Part shown: positions 34,063-44,450 of the stretch, one piece after another
Position numbering within the stretch: position 1 is the first letter of the stretch
How the letters are laid out: each line of letters begins with the position of its first letter
NCBI GenBank assembly: GCA_019055375.1
Contig: JAHQIW010000789.1
Location: 1-64,000, forward strand
Direction: 5' to 3'
DNA: 64,000 bases
From: Parelaphostrongylus tenuis
Lineage: Eukaryota; Nematoda; Chromadorea; Rhabditida; Metastrongylidae
Notes under the pieces: model-generated
What the model was told of the DNA's origin: nothing
The model's database searches: none
The model's input: the letters and a program-made list of their open reading frames with translations, nothing else
Translations under genes and position numbers: made by a program

Positions 34063-34320
34063 TCGTTGGAAGAAGGTTTGAATAAAGTCAGTTCTTTTGA
34101 AAGAGGTTTTTTAGGTTTAGTAAAGGTTTAGAATTCTTTTAGTATTCATTTTTTTGTTGTTATGTTAATATTTGTAATTTTTGATTTAGAGATTGTTATG
34201 TTTTTAGGTTTGTTGGTTGCTGATTTAATGTCTGTAGTCAGTGTAGTGCCTTTTTAATGTTTGTTTTTGGCGGGTTTTATATGGAATGGTGTTATGGGAA
34301 GTTATTGTGGTCTATTTGAG
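34062..34320 (+). pseudogene. nad3: nad3 copy in the NUMT
   Basis: NADH dehydrogenase subunit 3, an inner-membrane complex I protein. The reading includes [20 protein letters not shown] and the highly conserved [11 protein letters not shown] (about 34178-34210), ending in a GGFYMEW-like tract near 34270-34290. There is a TAG stop where Gln is expected (34129-34131) and at least one frameshift before the end. Confidence 0.85.
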
Positions 34321-34330
34321 ATTTAAATAT

Positions 34331-35560
34331 AATTAATGTTTTGGTGTTATTGGTTCTTATATTGGCTATTGTGTTGTTAATTATTCCAAATTTTTTAGGG
34401 ATTATTTTTTTGTTGGAGTGGAAATTTATAAGATTGAAGTTTAGTTTGTTTTTAATAGGTTGTTGTTTTCTTTGGTTTTGATGTTAATTTCGGCTAGTGT
34501 GTTAGTTTTTAGTACTTATTATCTGAGTGGTGAATTAGATTTTAGTTAATATTTAATGGTGTTGGTTGTTTTCATTAGTTCTATGTTTAGTAATAGGGTA
34601 TTAACTATCTCAATTAATTGAGATTTGTTAGATATTTTTAGTTTTTTTTTTTGGTTTTGTTTTATAGAAATTGAGATAGCAATTCCGGTGCTATAAATAC
34701 GGCTCTTACTAATCGTGTAGGTGATTATTCTTTGTTTTGTTTTTTAGGGGGTTGTTCTATTCAAGGCTTGATTTTTTTTCTGTCAGGTCGTTAATAGGTG
34801 TAGTTATTGTTATGTTATTATTATCTTCTTTTACGAAAGGGCTCAGTTTCTGTTCAGTAGTTGATTACCTAAAGCTATAAGAGCCCCCACTCCAGTAAAA
34901 TCGTTGGTACATAGGAGGACTTTGGTTACTGTCGGTTTAATTTTGTGAATAAATTTTGATTATTTAATTACAAATTTGTTGTGTATAAAATTTTGTTAAT
35001 TATGGGTGGTTTTACTATGTTGTTTTCTAGGTTGTCAGCGTTATGTGAGGAGGATATGAAAAAGGTTGTAGCTTTGAGTACTTTGTCACAAATAGGGCTT
35101 TTGATGTTTACACTGGGTTTGGGGGTGCACTTTGTGTCTTTTTTGCATTTGTTAAGCCATGCGCTTTTCAAGAGTTTGTTAATTTTATGTAGGTGGGTTA
35201 TATTATTCATAAAAATTTTAGTCAACAAGATGGTCGGTATTATATTAATAATGGTAATTTAGGGTTTTTATTTAGTTACAATTGTTAACTACTTTATTTT
35301 GTTTGTGTGGTTTAATTTTTACGAGGGGTATAGTTAGAAAGGATTTAATTTTGAAGTTTTTTCACTTTAGTAGTTCTTATTTTTTTAGGTTTATTAATTA
35401 TGTTTCAGTTTTTTAACTTTTGGGTATAGGTATCGTTTATGAAAAAGGTTTATTGTGTCATTTTCTAAAGTTGTAGTGAAAGTTAGGGAAAGTTTGATAA
35501 TAACTTGTTTAAGTTTGGCTTTAGTAATTTTTTTCTATTTTTTTATAAGATGAGTTAGGG
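34331..35560 (+). pseudogene. nad5: nad5 copy in the NUMT
   Basis: NADH dehydrogenase subunit 5. Recognisable blocks are LVFSTYYLSGELDFS near 34505-34550, ISINWDLLDIFSF near 34610-34645, NTALTNRVGDYSLFCF near 34700-34745, SSFTKG and WLPKAM near 34825-34880, then the cleanest part 34981-35262: RLSALCEEDMKKVVALSTLS and HLLSHALFKSLL. Several indels and internal deletions shorten it to about 1.2 kb against the usual 1.5-1.6 kb. Confidence 0.9.
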
Positions 35561-35600
35561 TTAATTTGGTTAGAGTGTTTATTTTGGATTTCTATGTAAG

Positions 35601-36560
35601 CAAAATCAATAAATTGTGCCTCATTTAAAAAATTTTTTGCTGACCACGTCCTCTCTCTTATAGCTTCCAAAAGTAAAAGTCAGATCAAAGCTCAAGAATT
35701 CTAACAATTTCCATCTAATCTCAAAGAATGTTCAAAGCCTTACCGAGGTTGGTACGCAAGGGTCATACATGCTTGTTTCGGAGGTCTCGCCTTCTTCGTC
35801 AGTGACCCTCGCCTCACATTAAGCCTGCATTGTAGCAAGGAGTTAAGCTTTTCAAAAACACTCGATGGTAGATCAATTGTAATAATGTTTTTGGCCTTTT
35901 CTAACGGAATTCTTAGTGCTTCATGAGAACCAAAAAATCGGATTTTGCACTCGACGCTTTTTCCCGGTTTGGCGAAACCCAATCTTCTTTTGGCTGTTGC
36001 AGCGTCATACAAGGTCCACTCTCAAAACAAAATAAGTCATTGGAGTTTTGAAGATCTGGTCTATCGAATGATTACCGAAACTCAAAGAGAAAGCTGTCAG
36101 CGAGAAAATCTGTGAATGATAAACAAAAGCTTACTTTTGTTCTTTCACCTCAATAAAAGCTCTTTTCAAAAATGTAATACACCAATAAAATTATTATGAT
36201 CTGAGCTATCGATGGGCTGCTTGAGCATTAAGACTACCAAAAAGTACGCTTTTTCCAAGGCATCAAAGAGCGGAGCAGATGATAGTAGTGATCCAATTTT
36301 GCAAAACCTATTTTGCTTTTAGCTGTTTACAGCATAATTGTGGTCTATTTTGAAAGCTAAATAAATCAGAATCCTTAAGATTTGATCTATCGAATGACTA
36401 TTCAAACTTCAATGGAAATGCTTTGGTTAGCGAGAAATCTTGAAATGAGAAACAAATATTATTTCTGCTCTTTCAGCGCAATAGCAAGGCTTTCTTGAAG
36501 CTGAAATAGACCATTCAAATTCTTTTGGTTTCTGTTTGAGCTATGGAAAAATTATTTGAT
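35601..36560 (+). repeat. RS satellite-like repeat, right of the NUMT
   Basis: Two to three diverged RS units in the opposite orientation to 32.7-33.6 kb. Landmarks are CAATCTTCTTTTGGCTGTTG (35980-35999), TATCGAATGA, TTCTTTCACCTCAATAAAAG and GCTATCGATGGGCTG. A 91-codon minus-strand frame (35740-36012) is partly made of this repeat, so I do not call it a gene. Confidence 0.6.
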
Positions 36561-36847
36561 CGTCAAAAGCAAGCACAAAATAAGCTTTTTCTGAAGTGTT
36601 GAAACAGTGAGCAGATACCATTATGTTCAAATTATTGACACGTTCACAATTCAACAGAGATCCCCCTCTAAGGCACAGGTGACCAAGAATCTCTGATTGC
36701 TTCCAAGAGTGACTTGAAAGCTTGGTCACCTAGGCAAAAACAGAGATTATGATTGAAACACAAGAAACAAGAAATCATTAATTGTTATCAATAACAACTT
36801 GAAACATTGTCATTAGCCTGCTACAATCTGACACCACATGAATACAG

Positions 36848-37520
36848 TTAAATACGACCACACAAGTTGACGTACGATGCCCCGGTGCCGTTTTTTTGCA
36901 CCGTTTTTCGAGATCCCCATACTATCTCGACTGTTTGAGTGTGAACATCTGTACCTGGGTTCATAAAGTTGTATAGGTGGTCGACCACGAAATATTGGGA
37001 ATCAATCTTTTTCAATTCGTCCGTCTTGTACCTTTCCAACAAGTGCAGTAGACCGTGGAGTCTTCGACAACGTTTCCTACGATAGCGGTCACCAAGGCAG
37101 TCGCCTTGCGGTCCGGAACCGCTCCTAGGAAACATTGTTTTCTTCCCTGACATATTCCTCCAAATATACATTGTTAAGAGAGCACACGACCAGCGTTATA
37201 CATTCTCTTCTCAAACAGCGACTCGTCTACCTCCAAAATGTTGCCACTGCCGCCAATCTTATCACCACGGTGTAGAATCAAGTGTCTGGCGACTTCTTTA
37301 CACATGTTATTATTCCAATTCACGGCTGTGTTATGGTTCATAGAGAGCCTTTGCACCGATGTTGCTTTTTCGGACCATAAATGAAAGAAACGAAGAGCAG
37401 TCACAGAGGGCAGACGTGTGATCTCAAATCAGTTTTCCAACTCTAATCTTCATCATCTGGAGGCATCTACGTTTGTAGCACCGCCAGGAAGTGCGTGTAC
37501 CGAACTTGAACTTTATTCGA
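36848..37520 (-). pseudogene. Merlin / ISXO2-like DDE transposase remnant
   Basis: A cut-and-paste transposase of the Merlin superfamily (related to bacterial IS1016/IS1595). On the minus strand, in order: WRCYKRRC with KIRVG near 37490-37420, SSFLSFM, NTAVNWNNNMCKEVARHLIL near 37330-37270, GGSGNILEVDESLFEKRMYN near 37250-37195 (first catalytic Asp in EVDES), IFGGICQGRKQCF, AVPDRK, then VDHLYNFMNP and HTQTVEIVWGSRK near 36985-36895. At least three frame changes and stops are present. I found no terminal inverted repeats by eye. Confidence 0.85.
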
Positions 37521-37719
37521 TGAGCTGCCTTGCATGGACGTTCGGTGTGCAGCACATCACGTTTTGTAAGAAGATGACTGCATCTCTTTCAGTGCTTGAT
37601 AAGATATAAAGGCTCATAATTAAAGGATGTCGTTGAGAACGAAGACAATCGCAAGACAAGCTGATGTGCAGTGGCGCTTGTTGCGAAATCTTATTGACAT
37701 ACAGATAAAAGCGTGTTGG

Positions 37720-38090
37720 CTTGGCGCCCATATGCGAAATCTCATCTACATACCTCCAAAAATACATCATTGGAATCTTTGAGATTTCAGTTATTACATA
37801 ATTGTTCAAATTTTTAAAAAAAAAGCAGAATTTGAGACTTGATTTATCGTTAGATTGTTGAAACTCCAAGAGAGAGGCGCTGGTAAGAGAGTAATCTCCG
37901 AATGAGAAGTAAAATATTATTTCTACTCTTTGAGCGCAATAAGAAAGCTTGTTAAGAAGTAAAATGCAACATTCAAATTTCTCTGATTTGAGCTATCGAT
38001 TGACTATATAAACATTAGAAACGATCAGGAAATACGTTTTTTCCAATGGATCGATGTGAGGTGAGGATATGCCATTAAATCATTTTGAGC
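37720..38090. repeat. RS repeat piece
   Basis: Contains AGAGAGGCGCTGG, TTTCTACTCTTTGAGCGCAATA and GAGCTATCGATTGACTAT in RS order, then TACGTTTTTTCCAATGGATC. It ends where the RZ element begins. Confidence 0.55.
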
Positions 38091-38400
38091 CACGCATGTC
38101 ATGTGGTCTGTTAAAAAAGGGCTGACTTATAGAGCGCGATATATGTGTTCCCACCTTGCAGTATTGTCAGTTGGGCAGTTACCCTTTCTCGTCTTTTGCC
38201 AACCCTGTGTGGATGCTTCAGTCCCTACGCTAAGAGTTAGCGACGGCGAACGTTTTCACACTTTATGTCCAGTGAAAGCAGCTCTTTTTTAACAGACCAC
38301 ATGACATGCGCGGCTCAAAAATGATTCCATGGCATATTGAAACTTGACCCGTGGTCTTGAGAAAACACTCGAAACGAAAGAGATGAGGTGGGATAGTTCA
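38085..38400 (-). mobile_element. RZ ribozyme element with both ends
   Basis: The left end TTGAGCCACGCATGTCATG and an inverted counterpart near 38300-38320 (CATGACATGCGCGGCTCAA) enclose a degraded hammerhead (38132-38178). They also enclose an internal segment shared with 50.05-50.1 and 55.7-55.75 kb (TTAGCGACGGCGAACGTTTT in reverse). The right flank carries the GTGGTCTTGAGAAAACACTC tract seen beside other RZ copies. There is no open frame. Confidence 0.65.
38132..38178 (-). ncRNA. Hammerhead motif, degraded (RZ)
   Basis: Minus strand: GCCCAA, CTGACAA, ACTGCAAGGT, GGGAAC, ACATATATA, TCGCGC. The order matches the family, but CTGANGA has become CTGACAA and GAAA is broken, so it should be inactive. 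Confidence 0.5.
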
Positions 38401-38640
38401 AATTATCCATTTTTTCGCGAATCCCAATCTTCTTTTGGCTGTTCCACCGTAATACGAGCTCCATTATAATAACGAAATATATCACTGGATTTCTTAAGAT
38501 TTGGTCTATCGAAGACTACTGGTACTCCGACGAAAAAACTCTGCGAGAAATCGTCGAATGAGTAGTGAAAACATATTTTTTGTTTTTCAGTCAAACAACA
38601 AAGCCTTTACAAAGATGATATACACCACTCATGATCATTT
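38401..38640 (+). repeat. RS repeat piece
   Basis: CGAATCCCAATCTTCTTTTG (38416-38435), then GATTTGGTCTATCGAAGACTA and CTGCGAGAAATCGTCGAATG in the order of the 35.98-36.12 kb unit. Confidence 0.6.
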
Positions 38641-38751
38641 GATTTTTCTGTCACAGTACAGAAAATAACATTCCTAAGTGATACTCCGAAATTTCAATAT
38701 TTTTATCATTTTTTTCGCAGGTTATGATGTTACATGTATAGCTAAGAAAAT

Positions 38752-38850
38752 TGAGTGGTGAGTACAAATGCGAGTCGAACCCTCGTTTCATCCACACTGG
38801 GGATGCGTGCTACCACTACACCACAGCGGTACATTCGCACAACCACTCAT
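38752..38850 (-). repeat. tRNA-like cassette with inverted ends
   Basis: On the minus strand, TGGTGTAGTGGTAGCA (A-box) is followed by a perfect anticodon-type stem CATCC/GGATG with loop CCAGTGT, and then GGGTTCGACTCG (B-box). The acceptor-type stem does not pair. The ends TGAGTGGTGAGTACAAATGC and ATTCGCACAACCACTCA are roughly inverted copies. It resembles 27190-27340 and is not a functional tRNA gene. Confidence 0.5.
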
Positions 38851-39613
38851 TCTTCAATATCTCTATGATAGCTATCAGCCACCAACCTTTCACAGGTTTG
38901 GTCGGCTATACGATTTAGCTTTATTTTCGCTCACCCACTCATAAGTATGTTCTAATATTCCTAAGCGGTGACTAGTCTTAGCATAGGACGTTATCATTTC
39001 CATTATATTTCATGGGAAACAGATTGAATATAACAAAATAGTGTTCTAATAGACAATATGTTTAACTATAATTCGTTCTGAAACACTTATTTGTAATATG
39101 TCATGGTGGGAATCTGATAGCTCAGAGAGATAGTATTCTACCAAAAAAATTTCCTAGCCTTCAAATTCATATATAATCCCTGACGGAAACCACGTCGGGG
39201 AGTTCTTACAGTTTCTCATGAGTTCAATGCTTACCACAGTCACTAGTCCTGTCAACGAATCCTTCCAAGGTTTCTACCACTTTGTCATATGCCCATATCT
39301 CTGTACCTCTTTGTCATAGCATCTCCTTTGAATAAATCTGTCTTCAAAGACTGTGTTCTACGTCCAGGCACAATAATTCAGAGTCAATCTCAAACAGTTG
39401 CCAACCACGGCAGTGGATAGTGCCTTCCCGTCCTCTCTGCTTTCTCAACCATGGCTACAACACACAGTATACTGATCCGAGACAAACCTCACCGAATCCA
39501 AAGTCCACAGTAGGTAAACCGACTTCAACCATCTTGATGATGTTTAGATTGAACCCCTTCGCTCCGAGCTAAAAACATTGAGATTACATCTCTCCATGCA
39601 TCTGTAAGGATTA
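38851..39613. other. No gene recognised
   Basis: No clear signal. The right part may be decayed upstream sequence of the BEL-like gag fragment. Confidence 0.3.
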
Positions 39614-40200
39614 TTGAGTTTCACCAATGAGCGGTTGACTCCGCAAAAAAGCATTAGTAGCGAAAGTGCCACTTTCGACGAAACCAAATATGGTGACTAC
39701 TTTGAATTTGCTACTAAATTAGTCATTCAGCTGGAAACATTGGATTTCTTGCTAAACTCTGTCGACTCTGAATTCTTCACCCGCGTCATACACTTTCCGC
39801 CTGATCTTTCTGACAAAATCTCTAGCAAAGAAGATGTGCTGTTCAAAAAAAAAAATCCTCAGCTTGTGCATAATTCTTCTACTCTTCGCCCAGTTGCTTC
39901 GGACACTTTCCTACTCAATTTCCTGGATGCTTTTATTCTGTCTAAATTTGAATCACCTATATTTAATGGTAATCTGCCCGATTATTCAGAATTCTCCGCA
40001 CGGTTTTCAACTCTCGTTGATCATATAAAACAGCTGAACAATACTACCAAATTTTCTCTACTAAAAACTTGTTAGCGTAGAAAAGCTCTCTTCTTTACTC
40101 AAAGTCCAACACTTCATGTAACTATCACATTGCAAAAGGTATTCTCAAAACCCTCTATGATGGTGAAGTTGTCTTAAACACTTGATTTGCACCTGGTACA
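39614..40200 (+). pseudogene. BEL/Pao retrotransposon gag-like fragment
   Basis: The frame 39614-40075 (153 codons) ends with LSKFESPIFNGNLPDYSEFS, A-R-F-S-T-L-V-D-H and KFSLLKTC. This is the pattern of the gag-type domain of BEL/Pao elements (a K-F-x-x-P-x-F-x-G-x start and a K-x-x-L-L-K-x-C end). It continues in shifted frames to about 40200 (RRKAL, ITLQKV, LVQLPACDS). I see no protease, RT or LTR nearby, so it is an isolated remnant. The protein would bind element RNA and build particles. Confidence 0.65.
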
Positions 40201-40294
40201 GCTTCCTGCATGTGATTCTCAGAGACATCAAATAGCAATGCTTTACAATCATATATTTTTCTCTAGTGCATCAGCTTTCTTATGCAACTGCTGT

Positions 40295-40450
40295 GGCGAA
40301 ATGCAATCCAAATGGACCCAATGTAATCGTTCGAAGGACTTTGTTTACTACACTTTGCCACATCTCCCTGCTCCACGTCGCCATTATGAAGTTTGCAGTC
40401 AGAACAGAAATTTTTTGCTTCTAAAGTGAAGTTGTGCGATAACAGAACAA
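40295..40450. repeat. Dispersed repeat M copy
   Basis: ATGCAATCCAAATGGACCCA, then TACACTTTGCCACATCT and CGCCATTATGAAG, match 22660-22760 in order. Confidence 0.5.
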
Positions 40451-41204
40451 AACATTACACACCGTGAGAGTTCCTGAAATTTATAGGTGCTGAGACGGAA
40501 GGGGCATTAAAAGTGCGCCATCGTTTATATTACATATCATTGCTGGGTCTTGTGGTGGACATATTCTCGTGACTGTGTTGCCAAAGATAATGCAAATCGT
40601 TGTCATCTGATATTGCATGACTGCAACAAATAAATTCATTTAAACGGTGATTCACACTGAGAAGTCCGAAAAATATAAGGTATATATTTTTGTTGGTGAT
40701 TTTTACGTTTTCTCATCTTTTGTTTGATAATAAAACAGCCCACGCAAAAATGCTGCATTTGATGCTAAATTATTTTGTAGATTTTCCAAGAAAAAAAACT
40801 CTACCAAATGCTAATACTCAATTAAGATTAAAGCGCCCACTAGAACACAAGTTGAAATCTTTCTTAGTCATGTTCAACCCCCTTTTCAGTTTCTTATACC
40901 ACCATTTCTTTTTTGATCCTAAAGGCTGGGGATCCATTCAAATAAATCCGAATCTCAAGAAGATCAACGCACCATCAACACACAATAATGAACAAGGTTT
41001 TCTAAAACAGCATCTGTTTGTTATGCCAATCATTCGAGGCAATACCCTTGAGAGAAATACTAAAATATTCAAGGTTTTCTAAGTTTTTTAAGCACTTTGA
41101 AGCCAATCTTAGTGTTTCCATTATGAGAGGATTGAAGATAGCATTAAAGGTAATGCAGTTCTGCTAACGTCGATGTTTCCAAATAAATGCTCAAAGTTGA
41201 AAAC
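40451..41204. other. No gene recognised
   Basis: A 130-codon plus-strand frame at 40690-41082 is rich in Lys, Asn and Phe as expected of AT-rich DNA, with no motif I can identify. Confidence 0.3.
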
Positions 41205-41649
41205 TCACAGTCCCCTGGGGATATGTGTGACATTGACACCAAGCTGACCGAAAATGATTGTAATTATACCATTAGGCAGACCAGCGGCACGTCCTTGCTG
41301 CTCAAGAACGTCGAACATCTAAAGAACGAAAGTCCTGTAGTTCAGAGGTTTTTTTTAAGAAGGTGTTTTCAAGCAATTTATGTCCGTCCATTTCAGTACT
41401 TCTAATACCATAATATTTGCGAAGTGACTGAAAAGCAGCTTCTACTCATACTACCTGCTCGAAGAAAATCTGTATCTTAGAATTGTGAACTCACTCCATG
41501 TATCACAAGGCATTTAACGAGTGCCTCTGCTAAATTCAAATTTGGTGAAATACCGGAAACATGTGCCTGCAACGCTGGTGTAATAGAGTACATCATTGCC
41601 ACTGGCAGGCTGAAGTTGCTCACATCGAACTTCCATGTTCTCATACCAC
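41205..41649 (-). pseudogene. Secreted-protein family copy Q, exons 2 and 3 intact
   Basis: Exon 2 (41649-41495) follows ATCCAG and reads GGMRTWKFDVSNFSLPVAMM, then YSITPALQAHVSGISPN and VKCLVIHG, with a consensus GGA|GTGAGT donor. Exon 3 (41318-41205) follows CTTTAG and reads MFDVLEQQGRAAGLPNGIIT, then IIFGQLGVNVTHIP, ending in a TGA stop at 41207-41205. Intron phases (1 then 0) match the other copies and no shift is seen in these exons. No signal-peptide exon was found upstream; an RTE fragment starts at about 41.93 kb, where exon 1 might be expected. It may be a 5'-decapitated copy, or exon 1 may lie further away. Confidence 0.65.
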
Positions 41650-41928
41650 CTGGATTTCACGGTCTTCGAACTAATAAGTTGATGACCGAACATGTTTTTA
41701 TGTTATTTCTCTATGAACATAAGATTTAAGAGTAATAAACTTCGCCATTTATTTAAGAAAATGACTGAATAAGCAATCTAATAAGTAGTAAATAATCACA
41801 GCCACATGTATAACCTGTCGTCCTGCTGATAGTCGAGTGATTCGAGCAGACACCAGCAACACTTTCATTTTTCCCCATCGCGTGCAAGCGCACAGTGGGT
41901 ACTCCTCGCTTTAGGGATTTTTAAAGCA

Positions 41929-42700
41929 TCACATTTCTCTTCCAGGCTTTTGCTGAAGAGATAAGATCATCGGGTCGGTAGTCTTTCTGTGGAGCGCTTG
42001 ATATCCCAACGAATCCAGTAGGCGGCTCTCGTCCATCGTTTGTCGTTCAGGCGCATCACGTGTTCGGCCCACCTTATTCTCAATAGCCTGCCGTCTAGAC
42101 TGCGTCTTTAATCTTCGATCAATGATATAGGTTGGAACTCTGGATTTTTCACTCATTTTCGAGATACAGGATACTCCTAGCATCAATCTTTCGACTGCGC
42201 GTTCAATAACGCTAAGTGATCTTTCATCCTGCTTACGTAGCGACCACATTTCTGCTACGTAGGTTAGGACAGAGATGATCGCCGAGTCGAAAAGGTGGGC
42301 ACGGAGTCAGATGTTCTTTGCCCTCTTCACTATATCCTCGATAATGTTAAGCGTTCCCCAAGCCGCTCGTTTCCTCCTGCTCAACTCTGGAGCTAGGTCG
42401 TTCATCATGTTAATTTCGCGACCTAAATAGATGTAACTGGAGCATTCGGAGGTTGTCGTTCCGATGAGCGTGAATGGGGCATTAGAAACCTATCCGTTCC
42501 TCATGAACATTGTCTTCGTTAGATTTAGTTGAAGACCAATCTTTCCACAGGCGTTATCGAAATCGGTCAACATTCGTTTCGCTTGGCTGGTGCTTGGTAT
42601 TATGAGGACGATATCATCAGCGAAGCGAGGATGGTTTGATTGTCTACTGTCAATTTTCACTCGCATATCGTCCCATTCTAATGTTCTCTTAACGTTTTAG
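41929..42700 (-). pseudogene. RTE-type non-LTR retrotransposon, RT 3' part
   Basis: Minus-strand frames give RFADDIVLI (the catalytic A-D-D motif, 42603-42632), then ACGKIGLQLNLTKTMF, YIYLGREINMMNDLAPELSR, and the C-terminal part ERAVERLMLGVSCISKM with NKVGRTRDAPERQTMDESRL. This is the usual order for the end of an RTE clade reverse transcriptase. Stops and shifts are present. Upstream parts lie displaced at 44190-44450, separated by a Penelope composite. Confidence 0.85.
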
Positions 42701-42879
42701 AGAGTGACAGTGAATCATTTTGGATAAATTGTATCGCCTTTTAAACCTCTCTTCTTACGTCGATGGTAACATTATTGTGGAATGGCGATATTTTGCTCGC
42801 AAAGCCTGGCTATTTCTGATTAGGGAGGAACTAATGAAAAACCGATCTCATTCGCTGGAGAGGAACTTTTCATAAGAGT

Positions 42880-43450
42880 CCCAGGTCCGACTATCTATTA
42901 ACCTCAGCATAGTTTGAAAAAATCACTATCTTCTTCTGTTTAGCCGCTCCGAGGTGTTAATGATTTTATTTATTGAATATCAGCGAAGCACATAACAATA
43001 CAGTTAATAATGCAGCACGAATATTACAACAGTCGTGGTGGCTGACGTTTCGATAAGGTTCGCCATCTTCAGAGCCGCTTAGATGTTTTAGGTCGCTCAA
43101 ATAATCATTAAAGACCTGCCACTTGAAGTCTGTGCTAATGTAAGACTGTCAAATTAACGTAGGAGTCTTAATTCGATGCTCAATACTCGTTGATCGTCTT
43201 CTGGTCGCCCGCATAGCTCGTGAAGTCGTTTTCGCCTGATGAAGTTGGGAACGATTCGGTGTTTTAGGCAGCGACGGAGGAAAATAATTGTTTGCCTAGC
43301 TAAGACGATCTTTTGTCTTGGTGACAGGGTCTCTTTCACTAGTCGGAAGACTGATGTAATATTCGTCCTGCATTATTAACTGTATTGTTATGTGCTTCGC
43401 TGATATTCAATAAATAATATCATTAACACTTCGGAGCGGCTAAACAAAAG
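42880..43450. mobile_element. Penelope-like family B composite (terminal repeats and N-terminal fragment)
   Basis: The minus-strand 3' repeat (42885-43110, hammerhead-like at 43038-43078) is followed by a minus-strand N-terminal coding piece (43339-43154, reading RQTIIFLRRCLKHRIVPNFI). Then comes an inverted part of the same 3' repeat (43370-43450, matching 42950-43015 in reverse). RT and endonuclease are missing. The composite lies between the two RTE fragments, with short matching flanks at 42836-42866 and 44148-44177 in inverted orientation. Confidence 0.7.
43038..43078 (-). ncRNA. Minimal hammerhead-like motif (PLE B)
   Basis: GGCT, CTGAAGA, a loose stem II region TGGCGAACCTTATC, GAAAC, GTC, AGCC. 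Stem I (GGCT/AGCC) is perfect and all core bases are present; stem II is weak. Confidence 0.6.
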
Positions 43451-44189
43451 CAGATACTGTTTCATGAGAGTGTTAGCAACCATTCGAAAGCTAAGACTTG
43501 AGCCGACAACTCCACTCCGCCAGTTTTCAAACAAAAACTTTTTTGACGTTGCTACAGGAGGTGATCCCTGGGCTTCACACAGGCATGTTTATCGCCGGAC
43601 AGAGCTCTTTCTCTGGACTATTAGTAATCATTCGATAGCGTATTCGAAGTTAATTCCAACGCTGTGCTTGTGGCCCGGAAAACCTTTCGTCTGAAACGCA
43701 GCACGTAAAATAAGTTTACTTCCCATCTACGATCAAGGGCCAGTCCGGCGAACTCACGCGCGGGTACGTGAGGCACTCTTTTAAACTGCTCGCGCGGTAC
43801 TTCTCTACATTATGCCCTAAAATCGATGATCATCGCGTCGTCGAACGTGGCTGCCTTCGTCAGCCACGTAAACACACGTGGATTGAGCATTTGGCCCTCT
43901 AACCTGCTTCGTTTTGGAGAAACGGCCTTCACAGGATCTAAACAGCGTTTGAATCAAATTCGATTATGCTATCGAATGATTACTAGTATTCCAAAGAACG
44001 AGCTTTCTTTGGCGAAAAATATACGCGTCTGCGACATAGTTTGTGTAGAGATGACAGCCTTATAAAATGGCGTTATGAAAAACCGGCGACGTAGGGCTGC
44101 AGCCTCTCATCTTTCGAATGGTTACTAACATTTCTATGAATAACTCCTCTCCAGCGAATGAGGTCGGTTTCTCATGTGTTTAATACTAA

Positions 44190-44450
44190 TCTACTAGAAC
44201 CTGAAATCTTTATATGGCTCACAAGGGATTGCTATGTACCGAGTAGACACACCATAGTTGTCTAGAGTCTCTATCACCGCTTCTGTTTCCACTAAAGCAA
44301 AGGCTTTCTTCAAATCAATGAAAGTGAGACGAAGCGGTATCATAAAGTACGCACGATATCCCTTTGCGGACAATTAGGGTGAATATGACCCTCAGCTGGG
44401 CGCGCCGTTCGGACGCGCTACGAAGAGTGATGCGTGCTGCAATAGAAGTG
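44190..44450 (-). pseudogene. RTE reverse transcriptase fragment
   Basis: On the minus strand: RRAQLRVIFTLIVRKGISC, then after a shift a F-I-D-L-K-K-A-F motif near 44305-44330 (the first RT catalytic block) and a decayed continuation. It is the same type as 3450-3610 and probably the upstream part of the 41.9-42.7 kb copy. Confidence 0.65.

Larger units (their letters stand above)
33600..35600 (+). other. Nuclear mitochondrial insertion (NUMT)
   Basis: The insertion contains, in order, an AT-rich tract, possible trnP, trnV-like sequence, an nad6-like piece, nad3 and nad5. The reading only works with TGA as Trp (for example 34956-34958 inside nad5), AGA/AGG as Ser and ATA as Met. Many indels and stops show it is not a live organelle sequence. 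The composition jumps to very T-rich on the plus strand. It lies between two RS repeat stretches. The order differs from the usual nematode order nad3-nad5-trnA-trnP-trnV-nad6. Confidence 0.9.

Noticed and set aside
35740..36012. 91-codon protein gene on the minus strand
   Set aside because: Its N-terminal third is RS repeat sequence found at several other places; no family match for the rest.
38758..38832. tRNA-Thr (AGT) gene on the minus strand
   Set aside because: The anticodon stem is perfect, but the acceptor stem does not pair and U33 is C; it is a tRNA-derived repeat.
39614..40200. Complete BEL/Pao retrotransposon
   Set aside because: Only the gag-like part is visible; no protease, RT, integrase or long terminal repeat in the neighbouring sequence.
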